From contig BROI01000025.1 in the NCBI GenBank assembly GCA_027923505.1, positions 372,001 through 436,000 on the forward strand: 64,000 nucleotides of DNA. The letters run 5' to 3'. The position numbers were made by a program, and so were the translations under genes. Position 1 is the stretch's first letter; every line of letters begins with the position of its first letter. Positions 48,096-56,588 of this stretch are shown in pieces. This stretch comes from Mayamaea pseudoterrestris. Taxonomy: Eukaryota; Bacillariophyta; Bacillariophyceae; Sellaphorales; Sellaphoraceae. The notes under the pieces were generated by a model. It did not search any database. It was given only the letters and a program-made list of their open reading frames with translations, and was not told where the DNA came from.

Positions 48096-48333
48096 AAACA
48101 GTACTATACTTTAGTTGACTATATAGTCTTACTTATGTGGCAACTCATCATTTGATCGGCCTAATAGTCTACCGGTAGAGCAACGATGACGAAGAATCAC
48201 CGGGAGAAAGCTGAACGTCGCACACTCGTCGTAACGGCACTCGTCTCACAGCCAAGCAAAAATTGGATCGAAACCATGGCATGCCGCCGTTTCAAGGCAT
48301 CTCTCTCATTTTATTGACAGAGTCTTATTCACC
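48096..48333. promoter_or_regulatory. Upstream region of UTP14 with TACCGGTA
   Basis: A 238-base spacer between the JmjC-like and UTP14 genes. TACCGGTA at 48170-48177 lies about 164 nt before the UTP14 ATG. Confidence 0.4.
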
Positions 48334-50832
48334 ATGCCCAAGAAGCAAAAGCGCCCAATAGCTGCAGCGCCAGACCCAGATGATGATGACGATTCGTCAA
48401 TTGCTTCGGACGACGCCTTTGACTCGGAGGATGAGCGTCGCTACGGAAGCTTCTTTGAGGAGCGTGACAGGGCCAAGGCCGAGGGAGGTGACATGGATGA
48501 AGATTCAGAAGACGAAAGCGATGATGATGACAGCGACGTAGAAGATGTTGAAGAGAATGAAGTAGCTGACGAGGATGAGAGCGATGATGAAGACGACGAC
48601 GATGACGACAGCGAAAGCGACGCTGAAGATGAAGAAGGAGATGGCGGGGACTACATGCTCAGTCTGCTCGACAAGATTGATGACAAGAAGCGCAGCCACA
48701 AAGACGAAGATCCGTCGCATGGAATTGCTACTCACACCAAGGAATCAGAGTTCGCAGCGTCCGTCTTGAAAAAGGGAGACTTGACCCTCGACGCGTTGAT
48801 GGGATCCATTCAAGATACGGCTGGCTACGGCAAGGTGCAAAAGCAACTGAAACATGTAGCGCACGGCGAAGCAACATCAGCTCCAGTGGCTCGCATAATA
48901 TCAGAGCGCATCCAGCGCAAGATTGACTACGAGGAGCAGTGCAAGGAAGTGAGTCAGTGGATGACGGCCGTCCAGCAGAATCGTCAAGCCGAAACGCTAG
49001 ACTTTCGACCCAAGCAGCGCCTGCAAGTGACGCAGCAAGGTTTGGTGGATGGTTTTGTACCCACGACAGACTTTGAAAAGCAGATTCATGCAGCCTTGCA
49101 AAAGGCTGGTCAAGAGGATGAGGAGACGGTTTTAAAGCGAGAGCGCGACCGCCTCCAGGACGACTTGGATGCCAATGAGATTACGATGGATGAGTACAAG
49201 AAGCGTCGAAGTGACTTGGCGCAAATGCGAGCCCTCATGTTCTATCACGAGCAAAAGCGTCATCATATCAACAAGATCAAGTCGAAAAAGTACCGTCGCA
49301 TCCGGAAGCGGCAGCGCGAGCGTCTGCAAGGTGACGAGGCGGAGTTAGACGCGGATGCGTTGAAGGAGCAAGAGGAAGTGGAGCGCATTAAGGAGCGCGC
49401 CAGCTTGGCTCATAAAAACACCAGCAAATGGGCTAAGCGAGTTCTCAAGCGAGGCAACAAGGTGGACGTGAATACTCGCAAGGCGTTGTCGGAATCCTTG
49501 CGCCGAGGCGACGACCTGCTTAAGCGCATGAAGAGCACACGTGGTGGTGACGAGTCATCCGACTCGGAGAGCGAAGATCTGGTGGCGTCAGCCAAGGCTG
49601 TATTGGCCAATATGGATGACGATAATGATGTTGTTCCCAGTGGTAAAGGCAACGCGCTGTTTCAAATGGCTTTTATGCAAAAAGGCATTGAAAAACAGAA
49701 GGCTCGCGCTCGTGAGGAAGCTCGGGAGCTTCTAAAGGAATTAGAAGCAGAGGAGCGTGATAGTTCATCGGACGCTGAGGAACAGGGCGCAGATCTGGCG
49801 CCAGTAAAGAAAATTCGAATGTCGAGCAAGGCTGAGATGAAAAATGTACTGCGAGAGAGTGAACTTGTTGTTGCGTCGCTGAAACTCGGGCAGAAGCATC
49901 AAGTCGCTGTTAGTGGTCATATCGACATTGGTATGGACGAGAACCGGACAGTTCCTGCCGGGAAGGTTGAAGGAGCCAAGAATACTACTTTGAGTGAGCA
50001 TAGTGTCACACTCGATCAGTTGGAAGTTGTGGCCGACGTTTCATCTTCGTCAAGGAAGCAGGATGCACCAAAGCGGCCGGCCGCTACTCAATCTCGCCTT
50101 GTTGCTGATGCCGATGAAGTCAACCCTTGGCTAGCAGATCAAACAGATAACGTGACGAACAAGAAGGCGACAAAAAAGATGGGCAATGCTTTACGCGGTA
50201 TGGTTGATGTTGAGAGCGCAGTCGACCTACTCGAGGCGGCTCCGACAAGGGCAACTACTATAGCTGCTGCAACGGCAACCGTCGACAACAGTACTAGCAA
50301 GGCAATCACGAGCCTGTCACAAGGCGAGCTTGTCCGTCGTGCATTTGCTTCCGTGGCGGATCTAGAGGAAGATGACTTTCAGAAGGAGAAGGTTAGAGTG
50401 GCGGAGCAAGAAGATCCTACTCGAAAGCAGCTACAGGCAAGCGCGAAACTGGCTGCATCCAAGGGATGGGGCTCTTGGACCGGTGCAGGTGCTCCACCGC
50501 CAAAGCCTCCTCGCACAATGCCAAAGAGGCTTCAGCCGCCGGAAAAGACATTAGGAAAGCGGGCGCGGGCGGACGAGAAGAAGCCCAATGTAATATTGAG
50601 CGAGAAGCGAATGAAGCGACTTGCAAACAATTACATGCTTGCTGCTGTTCCGTACCCTTTCACATCGCGCGAAGAGTATGAAAAGGCAATGTCTGGAAGT
50701 CTAGGTAAGGAATTTAATGTGACTGGGGCATTCAAGGAGATGACTCGCCCAGCAGTCATGACCAGGCCAGGCAAGGTTATACAGCCCATTTCCAAAACAG
50801 TCAAGGTTAGGAGAAGCGCTGCAAAGTTCTAG
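48334..50832 (+). CDS. UTP14: U3 small nucleolar RNA-associated protein 14 (SSU processome)
   Basis: UTP14 activates the DHR1 helicase that releases U3 snoRNA during small-subunit maturation in the nucleolus. The 832-residue protein has a very acidic N-terminal part (to about residue 115) and the conserved stretch KIKSKKYRRIRKRQRERL (around residues 315-332). Next come ERASLAHKNTSKWAKRVLKRG and FMQKGIEKQKARAREEAREL, and the family hallmark KGWGSWTGAG near residue 712 followed by ARADEKKPNVILSEKRMKRL. Start and stop are clear and no intron is needed. It lies 1.4 kb from UTP6 in the same orientation. Confidence 0.96.
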   Translation: MPKKQKRPIAAAPDPDDDDDSSIASDDAFDSEDERRYGSFFEERDRAKAEGGDMDEDSEDESDDDDSDVEDVEENEVADEDESDDEDDDDDDSESDAEDEEGDGGDYMLSLLDKIDDKKRSHKDEDPSHGIATHTKESEFAASVLKKGDLTLDALMGSIQDTAGYGKVQKQLKHVAHGEATSAPVARIISERIQRKIDYEEQCKEVSQWMTAVQQNRQAETLDFRPKQRLQVTQQGLVDGFVPTTDFEKQIHAALQKAGQEDEETVLKRERDRLQDDLDANEITMDEYKKRRSDLAQMRALMFYHEQKRHHINKIKSKKYRRIRKRQRERLQGDEAELDADALKEQEEVERIKERASLAHKNTSKWAKRVLKRGNKVDVNTRKALSESLRRGDDLLKRMKSTRGGDESSDSESEDLVASAKAVLANMDDDNDVVPSGKGNALFQMAFMQKGIEKQKARAREEARELLKELEAEERDSSSDAEEQGADLAPVKKIRMSSKAEMKNVLRESELVVASLKLGQKHQVAVSGHIDIGMDENRTVPAGKVEGAKNTTLSEHSVTLDQLEVVADVSSSSRKQDAPKRPAATQSRLVADADEVNPWLADQTDNVTNKKATKKMGNALRGMVDVESAVDLLEAAPTRATTIAAATATVDNSTSKAITSLSQGELVRRAFASVADLEEDDFQKEKVRVAEQEDPTRKQLQASAKLAASKGWGSWTGAGAPPPKPPRTMPKRLQPPEKTLGKRARADEKKPNVILSEKRMKRLANNYMLAAVPYPFTSREEYEKAMSGSLGKEFNVTGAFKEMTRPAVMTRPGKVIQPISKTVKVRRSAAKF

Positions 50833-50939
50833 CAACTGAGCGGGTCGCTTGACTTGATTTTGTAGCAAACAAAGTAAACGTAAAAGTTTTTAAAAGTTAC
50901 GTAATAGTTAATTTAGCGTGCCAAAAATCAAAATATAAA

Positions 50940-52376
50940 TTACGGCGTCACCTCTTGACAAAATTGAGTTTCCTTCATAAACGTCGAGCCGGACATGAAC
51001 ATGGCGCGATGCTTTTGAATTTGATCAAAGTTGGTCGCGTACATGCCATAGCGGTTTCCACATGCTGCTTCAATCTCCTGCGAAGACAGTTCACCAAACG
51101 AGTGTTGCTGCGCCTTGCGGTTGCCATTGTGCGGTAGCTGCAACTGATGACTCGGCAACCAACAATCGCAAGCGTCCATTTGACAGTTGATATTGTTGCG
51201 GACGCAAAAGCAGTCGGCGTGACAGCAAGGTTCATTCTGTACGGCTTGATGCAGAATCGTCTCCAATTCTTCGCGCGACGGTGCACTTTCGTGAGGCAGC
51301 AAATGACGCTTGCGAAGCTCCTTTTTCAAGTCGTTTATGTTCAAGCGCTTGGCTTGCGCCTTTTTGCTCGTGCCGAGTGAGCTGCCAACGTGAACGACCA
51401 GCTTGCGACAGTTGCATCCGGCTCGTTGACTGCGACTGTTGCGGAGCTCCTCCAGCTGGTTGCGAACGGCATTGACATCCAGTTGCGTAAAGGTTTCATT
51501 GAATTGTTGCTCCGTCGTTGAGTGCGGTGCCGTGGGTCGCGTGCGACGCGTGGAATTAATCACCTCCCCCGACGACGAGAACGATCCCGACCGCGCGCGA
51601 TGCTTGCGAGGCGCAAGTCGCGGAGGAGAGCCGGAGAGTTGCGGCTGCAGTACGGCATCGTGTCCATCTCCATCTTCGTCGTGCTCCGCCGACGAGTAGT
51701 TCAAAAACAGCTGCCGGCGCAAGTTTTCCGTCAAACTTCCAAAGAGTGGATTCTTGTGATTGCTGCTGCGATAGTCCCATTGCCGCGTTTCAAGTACTCT
51801 TGTAGATGAGCCATTGGTATGAATTGGCGACGTCGCTGAGTCATCATCATCATCGTCTACTTTTAATTGCGCGAGTCGTTCCTGCAGACGCTCCTGCTTG
51901 GCTTGCTCATAGTCGTCTACTGAGACATTTGAAATTTCCAACACCTCGTCGTTCAATCCCAATGGCCAGGAACCAGAGGCTGGAACACCGTCCACACCCA
52001 AGCAGCGATCCATGCTTTTAACGGTGACATTGCCAAAGCTTAAACTGCAGTTGCGTTGTTGAGTTGACTCGACGGCGCGCTTGGTGCGCTTGTTTTTGCG
52101 GCGCTGGCGGCGCTTGGCCGAAGTACTTGTTGGTGGCGTCGCATGCGGCTGCTGCTCGTCTTGATCGTCGTCTTCGTCATCATGATCGTCATTGCTACTA
52201 CTGCTACTGTTTGATGGCGACTCTAGCAGGGTCGGAGGTGAATGAACCGTCGTTGCAACAGTTTTCGTCGTCAAGGAAGAAGAGGAGTTGATGTTGTCGT
52301 CGTCCGAGTCAATTTCGGAGTCATAATCATCGAACTTCCACAGGTACGACTTGGAAGGCGGCGGAGGCGGCGGCAT
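50940..52376 (-). CDS. CSRNP-like cysteine/serine-rich nuclear protein
   Basis: The 478-residue protein starts with a Pro run and acidic Asp/Ser stretches, then a basic KRRQRRKNKRTKR patch (likely nuclear signal). A strand-rich block follows (LSFGNVTVKSMDRCLG, PASGSWPLGLND), then a disordered stretch. The C-terminal Cys-rich part reads AGCNCRKLVVHVGSSL, LKKELRKRHLLP, EPCCHADCFCVRNNINCQ, ACDCW and ACGNRYGMYATNFDQIQKHR. The spacing of these Cys pairs, and the CGN-x-x-G-x-x-x-N-x-x-x-V/I-x-x-H ending, agree with the domain of animal CSRNP/AXUD1 proteins, which bind DNA and regulate transcription. Residue-level comparison is from memory of the family pattern. It is divergent from UBA3 across a minisatellite. 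Confidence 0.78.
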   Translation of the reverse strand: MPPPPPPSKSYLWKFDDYDSEIDSDDDNINSSSSLTTKTVATTVHSPPTLLESPSNSSSSSNDDHDDEDDDQDEQQPHATPPTSTSAKRRQRRKNKRTKRAVESTQQRNCSLSFGNVTVKSMDRCLGVDGVPASGSWPLGLNDEVLEISNVSVDDYEQAKQERLQERLAQLKVDDDDDDSATSPIHTNGSSTRVLETRQWDYRSSNHKNPLFGSLTENLRRQLFLNYSSAEHDEDGDGHDAVLQPQLSGSPPRLAPRKHRARSGSFSSSGEVINSTRRTRPTAPHSTTEQQFNETFTQLDVNAVRNQLEELRNSRSQRAGCNCRKLVVHVGSSLGTSKKAQAKRLNINDLKKELRKRHLLPHESAPSREELETILHQAVQNEPCCHADCFCVRNNINCQMDACDCWLPSHQLQLPHNGNRKAQQHSFGELSSQEIEAACGNRYGMYATNFDQIQKHRAMFMSGSTFMKETQFCQEVTP

Positions 52377-53183
52377 TTTAGAGTATTCAATTGTTGCAAA
52401 TCAGATTGCAATGAGGCAACGAAGAGGTCCCGATGGCAAAGTAACGACGGATGAATGATGCAGCAGTATACAACCACCAGGAGCTCGTCAAGATCTTCTG
52501 CCAGCTGCGCGAAACGTGCACGAGACCAACCTGACTGAGCAGGCAATAGTATGAAACGAGTGCCAGTGAAAACGAAGCCAAAAGGCTTATGTATGAAACG
52601 GGTGCCAGTGAAAACGAAGCCTAAAGGCTTATGTACGAAACAAGTGCCAGTGAGAACGAAGCCTAAAGGCCTATGTAAGAAACGAGTGCCAGTGAAAACG
52701 AAGCCGAAAGGCATATGTACGAAACGAGTGCCAGTGAAAACGAAGCCTAAGGGGTTATGTATAAAACGAGTGCCAGTGAAAACGAAGCCAAAGGGGTTAT
52801 GTACGAAACAAGTGCCAGTGAAAACGAAGCCGAAAGGCATATGTACGAAACGAGTGCCAGTGAAAACGAAGCCTAAGGGGTTATGTATAAAACGAGGCCA
52901 ACAGCCAAGGGTTATACGAAAGGTGAACCAAAGATGTATGAAACGAGTGCCAGTGAAAACGAAGCCTAAAGGGGTTAAGTATGAAACGAGTGCCAGTGAA
53001 AATGAAGCCTGAAGGGTGAGACGAGCGCTGCGTCTCCCACCATGGGAAATCTTCTCGACACATACGCTTTGCGGCAGCCGCTGCATATTCGCAAGTACCT
53101 TATTATAAAGCCTACGGTGCAATCGAAATTCAGTCATTTTTCGGTTATATACTTTCAATATAGCGTAATTGTAGTTTTGATCC
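52377..53183. promoter_or_regulatory. Divergent promoter occupied by minisatellite
   Basis: The 807 bases between the starts of the CSRNP-like and UBA3 genes are more than half repeat. The flanks (52377-52550 and 53020-53183) must hold both core promoters; AT-rich sequence lies just before the UBA3 start. Confidence 0.4.
52551..53019. repeat. 42-bp minisatellite, about ten units
   Basis: Eight consecutive 42-nt units (52551-52886) share the core AACGAAGCC and GTGCCAGTGAAAACG. A degenerate 51-nt unit and two more units (43 and about 39 nt) follow. Units at 52719 and 52845 are identical and both followed by ATAAAACGAG, giving a 126-nt higher-order period. Because 42 is a multiple of three, both strands stay open: rightward a 14-residue basic unit MKRVPVKTKPKGLC, leftward a hydrophobic PLGFVFTGTRF unit. 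I favour a non-coding promoter array between CSRNP and UBA3; translation of the rightward frame, which begins with a true ATG, cannot be excluded. Confidence 0.9.
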
Positions 53184-54753
53184 ATGGCGAAGCGCTCTTT
53201 TGAAGGGCCGAACGATCAAACAGACAACAAGAAAGGATCTCCTCAGCCAATGGTACGTTTGGAAAACTCTTCTTGACCATAGACTAAGAATTAAATCTGT
53301 CGGCGGTAATCTTTCTCTGTATAACTTTCTTACGCACTGAGAATCTTCACACGAAAATCTACTTTCGCAGGAAATGGAAAGGTCTGCTGCAGCTACAACG
53401 AAAACCGCTTCCAATATGCGAGGATCGCTTCTTACACTATTAAATCGTCCATCACCATTTGCAAACGAGATGGGCACTCTTCCATGCGGTGAGTTTGAGC
53501 CTGTATCGCTTGCGACGCACAAGACGACTTCTGCCTTGGACTTTTGGACGTCGGTTGAAACGCCACTCTCCCTGACCAAGGTTTTGGTCGTTGGCGCTGG
53601 AGGGTTGGGATGCGAAATACTCAAGGACTTGGCCCTGAGTGGCATTCGCAATGTCCATGTGATTGATTTGGATACAATTGACGTGACAAACTTGAATCGG
53701 CAGTTTCTCTTTCGGCAAGCTGACGTCGGACAGTCAAAGGCATTCACTGCCGCTTCCTTTATCAACAAGCGCTGTCCGTGGATGCAAGTCACGCCACACC
53801 ATGGCAAGATTCAAGACAAAAATATTGACTTTTATGCATCTTTCAGTTGCGTCTTGTCGGGCCTTGACAATATTGAGGCGCGGCGATGGCTCAACGCCAC
53901 TATGGTTAAGCTAGTACAGACGGACGAGGACGGTGACATTGATCCTTCCACGATTATTCCTCTCATTGACGGTGGAACGGAAGCCTTTTCGGGTCAAGCT
54001 CGCTTGATACTCCCAAACCTGACGAGCTGCTTTGAGTGCACCATGGACTCGTTTCCGCCGCAGCAAACAACCTTTCCCTTGTGCACGATTGCTGAAACTC
54101 CACGCCGACCGGAGCACTGCATTGCGTACGCTTTGATTCTCCAGTGGCCCAAGGAGTTTCCCGACAAGAAGCTTGACAAGGATTCTGCCGAACACATGCA
54201 GTGGATTCATAAAAAGGCATTGGAGCGAGCAGAAACATATCAGATTCCTGGCGTGACGTATCAGCTCACGACTGGCGTTGTCAAGAACATTATACCAGCA
54301 GTGGCGAGTACGAACGCGATTATATCCGCCGCCTGTGTCAATGAAGCAGTCAAAATCCTGACCTACTGCTCGCAAACAATCAACTCTTACATGATGTATA
54401 TGGGCAGTGCGACCGGTATTTATTCCCATACATTCGAGTATCAAAAGCTGGAGCATTGTCCAGTTTGCTCACAAACGGTGATTCAGTTGCACACAACAAA
54501 ACATCAGACGCTTCGTGAGTTTATTCAGATTCATTTGACTGGCGGTGCGTCGTCTCTGCGGCTGACTTCACCGAGCCTTGCAGCGAGCAGTGGGACGACC
54601 CTGTACATGCCCAAGCCACCAGCCCTTGAGCAAGCAACCCGTCCAAACCTGGACATGCCTTTGTCATCCTTGATTGCTGACGGCGAAGAAGTGACTATTA
54701 CGGATCCCTTGTTGGAAAGTACTGCCATTACGGTTCAAATCCACTTTGAGTGA
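53184..54753 (+). CDS. UBA3: NEDD8-activating enzyme E1 catalytic subunit, two exons
   Basis: With its partner NAE1 it adenylates NEDD8, forms a thioester and passes it to UBC12, which activates cullin ligases. Exon 1 (53184-53252) gives a basic 23-residue lead; a 118-nt intron (GTACG, TTCGCAG) joins exon 2 at 53371; total length is 483 residues. Motifs: GAGGLGCEILKDL ATP loop at residue 98, DTIDVTNLNRQFLF with the adenylation Asp and Arg, a SCFEC zinc ligand pair and HCPVC partner, and catalytic Cys261 in FPLCTIAETPR. The GGTEAFSGQARLI and C-terminal ubiquitin-fold region are typical of UBA3 rather than UBA2, which carries a longer catalytic domain. Nuclear and cytosolic location expected. 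Confidence 0.95.
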
Positions 54754-55036
54754 AGCAGTATTGAGCAGATAAACATAAGCCTTGCCTTTTTGGTTGGCAA
54801 GAATTAAATGACAGGTTGTGGTTAGTGTAACTATGTACGTAATGTTTTTTTCCGTCGCTTTGGCAGTTGTGAAAAATATAAAGGACGCAACAAGTGCGTC
54901 GTAGTAAATTGGTGAGTACCGATGCGAGCTCAGAGTTTTGGGGCGCCGACGCGCCTCGTCTTGTGCCATTTCGCAAGATCCGCTCGAGGATAACGAGCCT
55001 CGATGCGAAACGTCCAACTGTCCTGTTACAATCATC
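54754..55036. other. Short intergenic region
   Basis: About 280 bases. The following gene's frame opens at 54938 without an ATG, so I treat this part as 5' leader. Confidence 0.35.
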
Positions 55037-56479
55037 ATGTCCCGTCCCATTGTCCCTCCAGCTGCACCCTTTCATGCAAGTGGCGCCAAGTCGAATAGCA
55101 AGACTAGCAAGACTAACAAGTCGGGCAAGGGAGCATCATCAGCCGCCGCCATGAAAAACAAGCATCAGTTTCGTCGTACACCTCGTCGCAGTCGACTGGA
55201 AATCATGAGCTCGCAGACAAAGCTCATCTTTCGCATCACTGCCTTTGCCTTGATAATGGGACAGCTGCTTTCAAAAACTTACTTTGACTACTTGCTTCCG
55301 CATGGACGGCCCGAAAAGCTTTCGGAACGACCCTCGCCACTGCCGATTGATCGAAACTCTGACTTGCTGCGGTTTCGTCATGGACGCACCCAACGAATCT
55401 ACGAGCGAGTCGAGGAGAATGTCAAGCCCAAACTGCATGGACCGGAGACTGTTGTGATAAATCCAAAGACTGGAGATTTGTACGTCATGACGGCAAATGC
55501 ACGATTGCTGCAGCTTAGTGATTTGGAAATAGACTCGAATGATGCAACTAGAGTCACAGCCAAGGCGACGGATTTACATTCCTTGGGAGCCGGCCGTCCA
55601 CTAGGAGGAGCGTTTACAGCAGATGGCAAGACTTTGTACGTTGCGGATGCTGTCCTGGGCTTGACGCGTCTGCATAATCCAACGGATCCTAAGGCCAAGG
55701 TAGAACTAGTTGTTGATACCATTGCTACCAAGAATACGAACGGAACACTTGTACACGAGCGACTCTGGTATGTTGATGATGTTTGCATTGGTCCAAAGTC
55801 GGGCAATGTTTACTTTACCGACGCGACAGACATTGCTCCGGAGCGATTTGGACACAAGCAAAAGGCACATTGGGATACGCTGTTTGCCTCCAAGCTTGAC
55901 TTGGTGCGCGGCAGGCCTATGGGTCGTGTTTTGGAATACAATCCTACGACTGATACTACTCGCGTGCTTGTAGGTGACCTGAATTTTGCCAATGGCATTG
56001 CCGTGGACAAGGATGAACAATATTTGATTGTGTCACAAACGTTTGGACCGCGTGTGTCCAAATACTATTTAAAGGGCGACAAAGCGGGCACTTTGGAAAC
56101 AATCTTGGGGCCCAACCAATTGACTGGTTATCCAGACGGAGCGGATTGTGCATGGGAGGGGAACCGAAAGTGTTACGCCGTCTTACCAAGTGCATTCTCC
56201 CCAATCCACGCCTTGTACAGCAAGCTACCCGACCCAATGGATCGCGTGTTGCGAGTCATTCTCTTGCTGCTACCTCGCTGGCTGGCTCCTCGAGTGCAAA
56301 AGTATGGCGGCATTGTCGAGTTTGACCCGATGACCAAGGTGCATCGGTATATCCAAGATCCGACTGGAAAAGACATTGCCATGCTTACGGGCGTCACAAT
56401 TTACAACAACAAGCTGTACTTGGGTTCGCTTGAGAATGATTACATTGGTGTTTACACACTGGAGGCTTCAGAGCTATAA
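55037..56479 (+). CDS. Strictosidine synthase-like / APMAP-like beta-propeller membrane protein
   Basis: The 480-residue product, from the first ATG, has a Ser/Lys/Arg-rich cytosolic head, one anchor near residues 68-88 (IFRITAFALIMGQLLSKTYF) and a six-bladed propeller. Family blocks are clear: HGPETVVINPKTGDLYVMTA, RPLGGAFTADGKTLYVADAV, SGNVYFTDATD, GRVLEYNPTTDTTRVLV, LNFANGIAVDKDEQYLIV, GYPDGADC and YLGSLENDYIGVY. Animal APMAP is an arylesterase-like ER or plasma-membrane protein; the plant relatives named strictosidine synthase-like mostly lack that activity. Metal-dependent hydrolase activity is possible, substrate unknown. Topology predicts a lumenal propeller. Confidence 0.9.
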   Translation: MSRPIVPPAAPFHASGAKSNSKTSKTNKSGKGASSAAAMKNKHQFRRTPRRSRLEIMSSQTKLIFRITAFALIMGQLLSKTYFDYLLPHGRPEKLSERPSPLPIDRNSDLLRFRHGRTQRIYERVEENVKPKLHGPETVVINPKTGDLYVMTANARLLQLSDLEIDSNDATRVTAKATDLHSLGAGRPLGGAFTADGKTLYVADAVLGLTRLHNPTDPKAKVELVVDTIATKNTNGTLVHERLWYVDDVCIGPKSGNVYFTDATDIAPERFGHKQKAHWDTLFASKLDLVRGRPMGRVLEYNPTTDTTRVLVGDLNFANGIAVDKDEQYLIVSQTFGPRVSKYYLKGDKAGTLETILGPNQLTGYPDGADCAWEGNRKCYAVLPSAFSPIHALYSKLPDPMDRVLRVILLLLPRWLAPRVQKYGGIVEFDPMTKVHRYIQDPTGKDIAMLTGVTIYNNKLYLGSLENDYIGVYTLEASEL

Positions 56480-56588
56480 CAGATACATAGATAAGCTGAG
56501 GCATAAAGCTCTGTAAAGCATTGTACTGTTATCACATTTCTACTGTATATACAATATATTCAAAATTGAGTGGACGAGCCACCTTCAC

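Noticed and set aside
52271-53185. 304-codon minus-strand frame through the minisatellite
   Set aside because: It is open only because the repeat period is a multiple of three. It overlaps the start of the well-supported CSRNP-like gene in another frame and has no domain outside the repeat.
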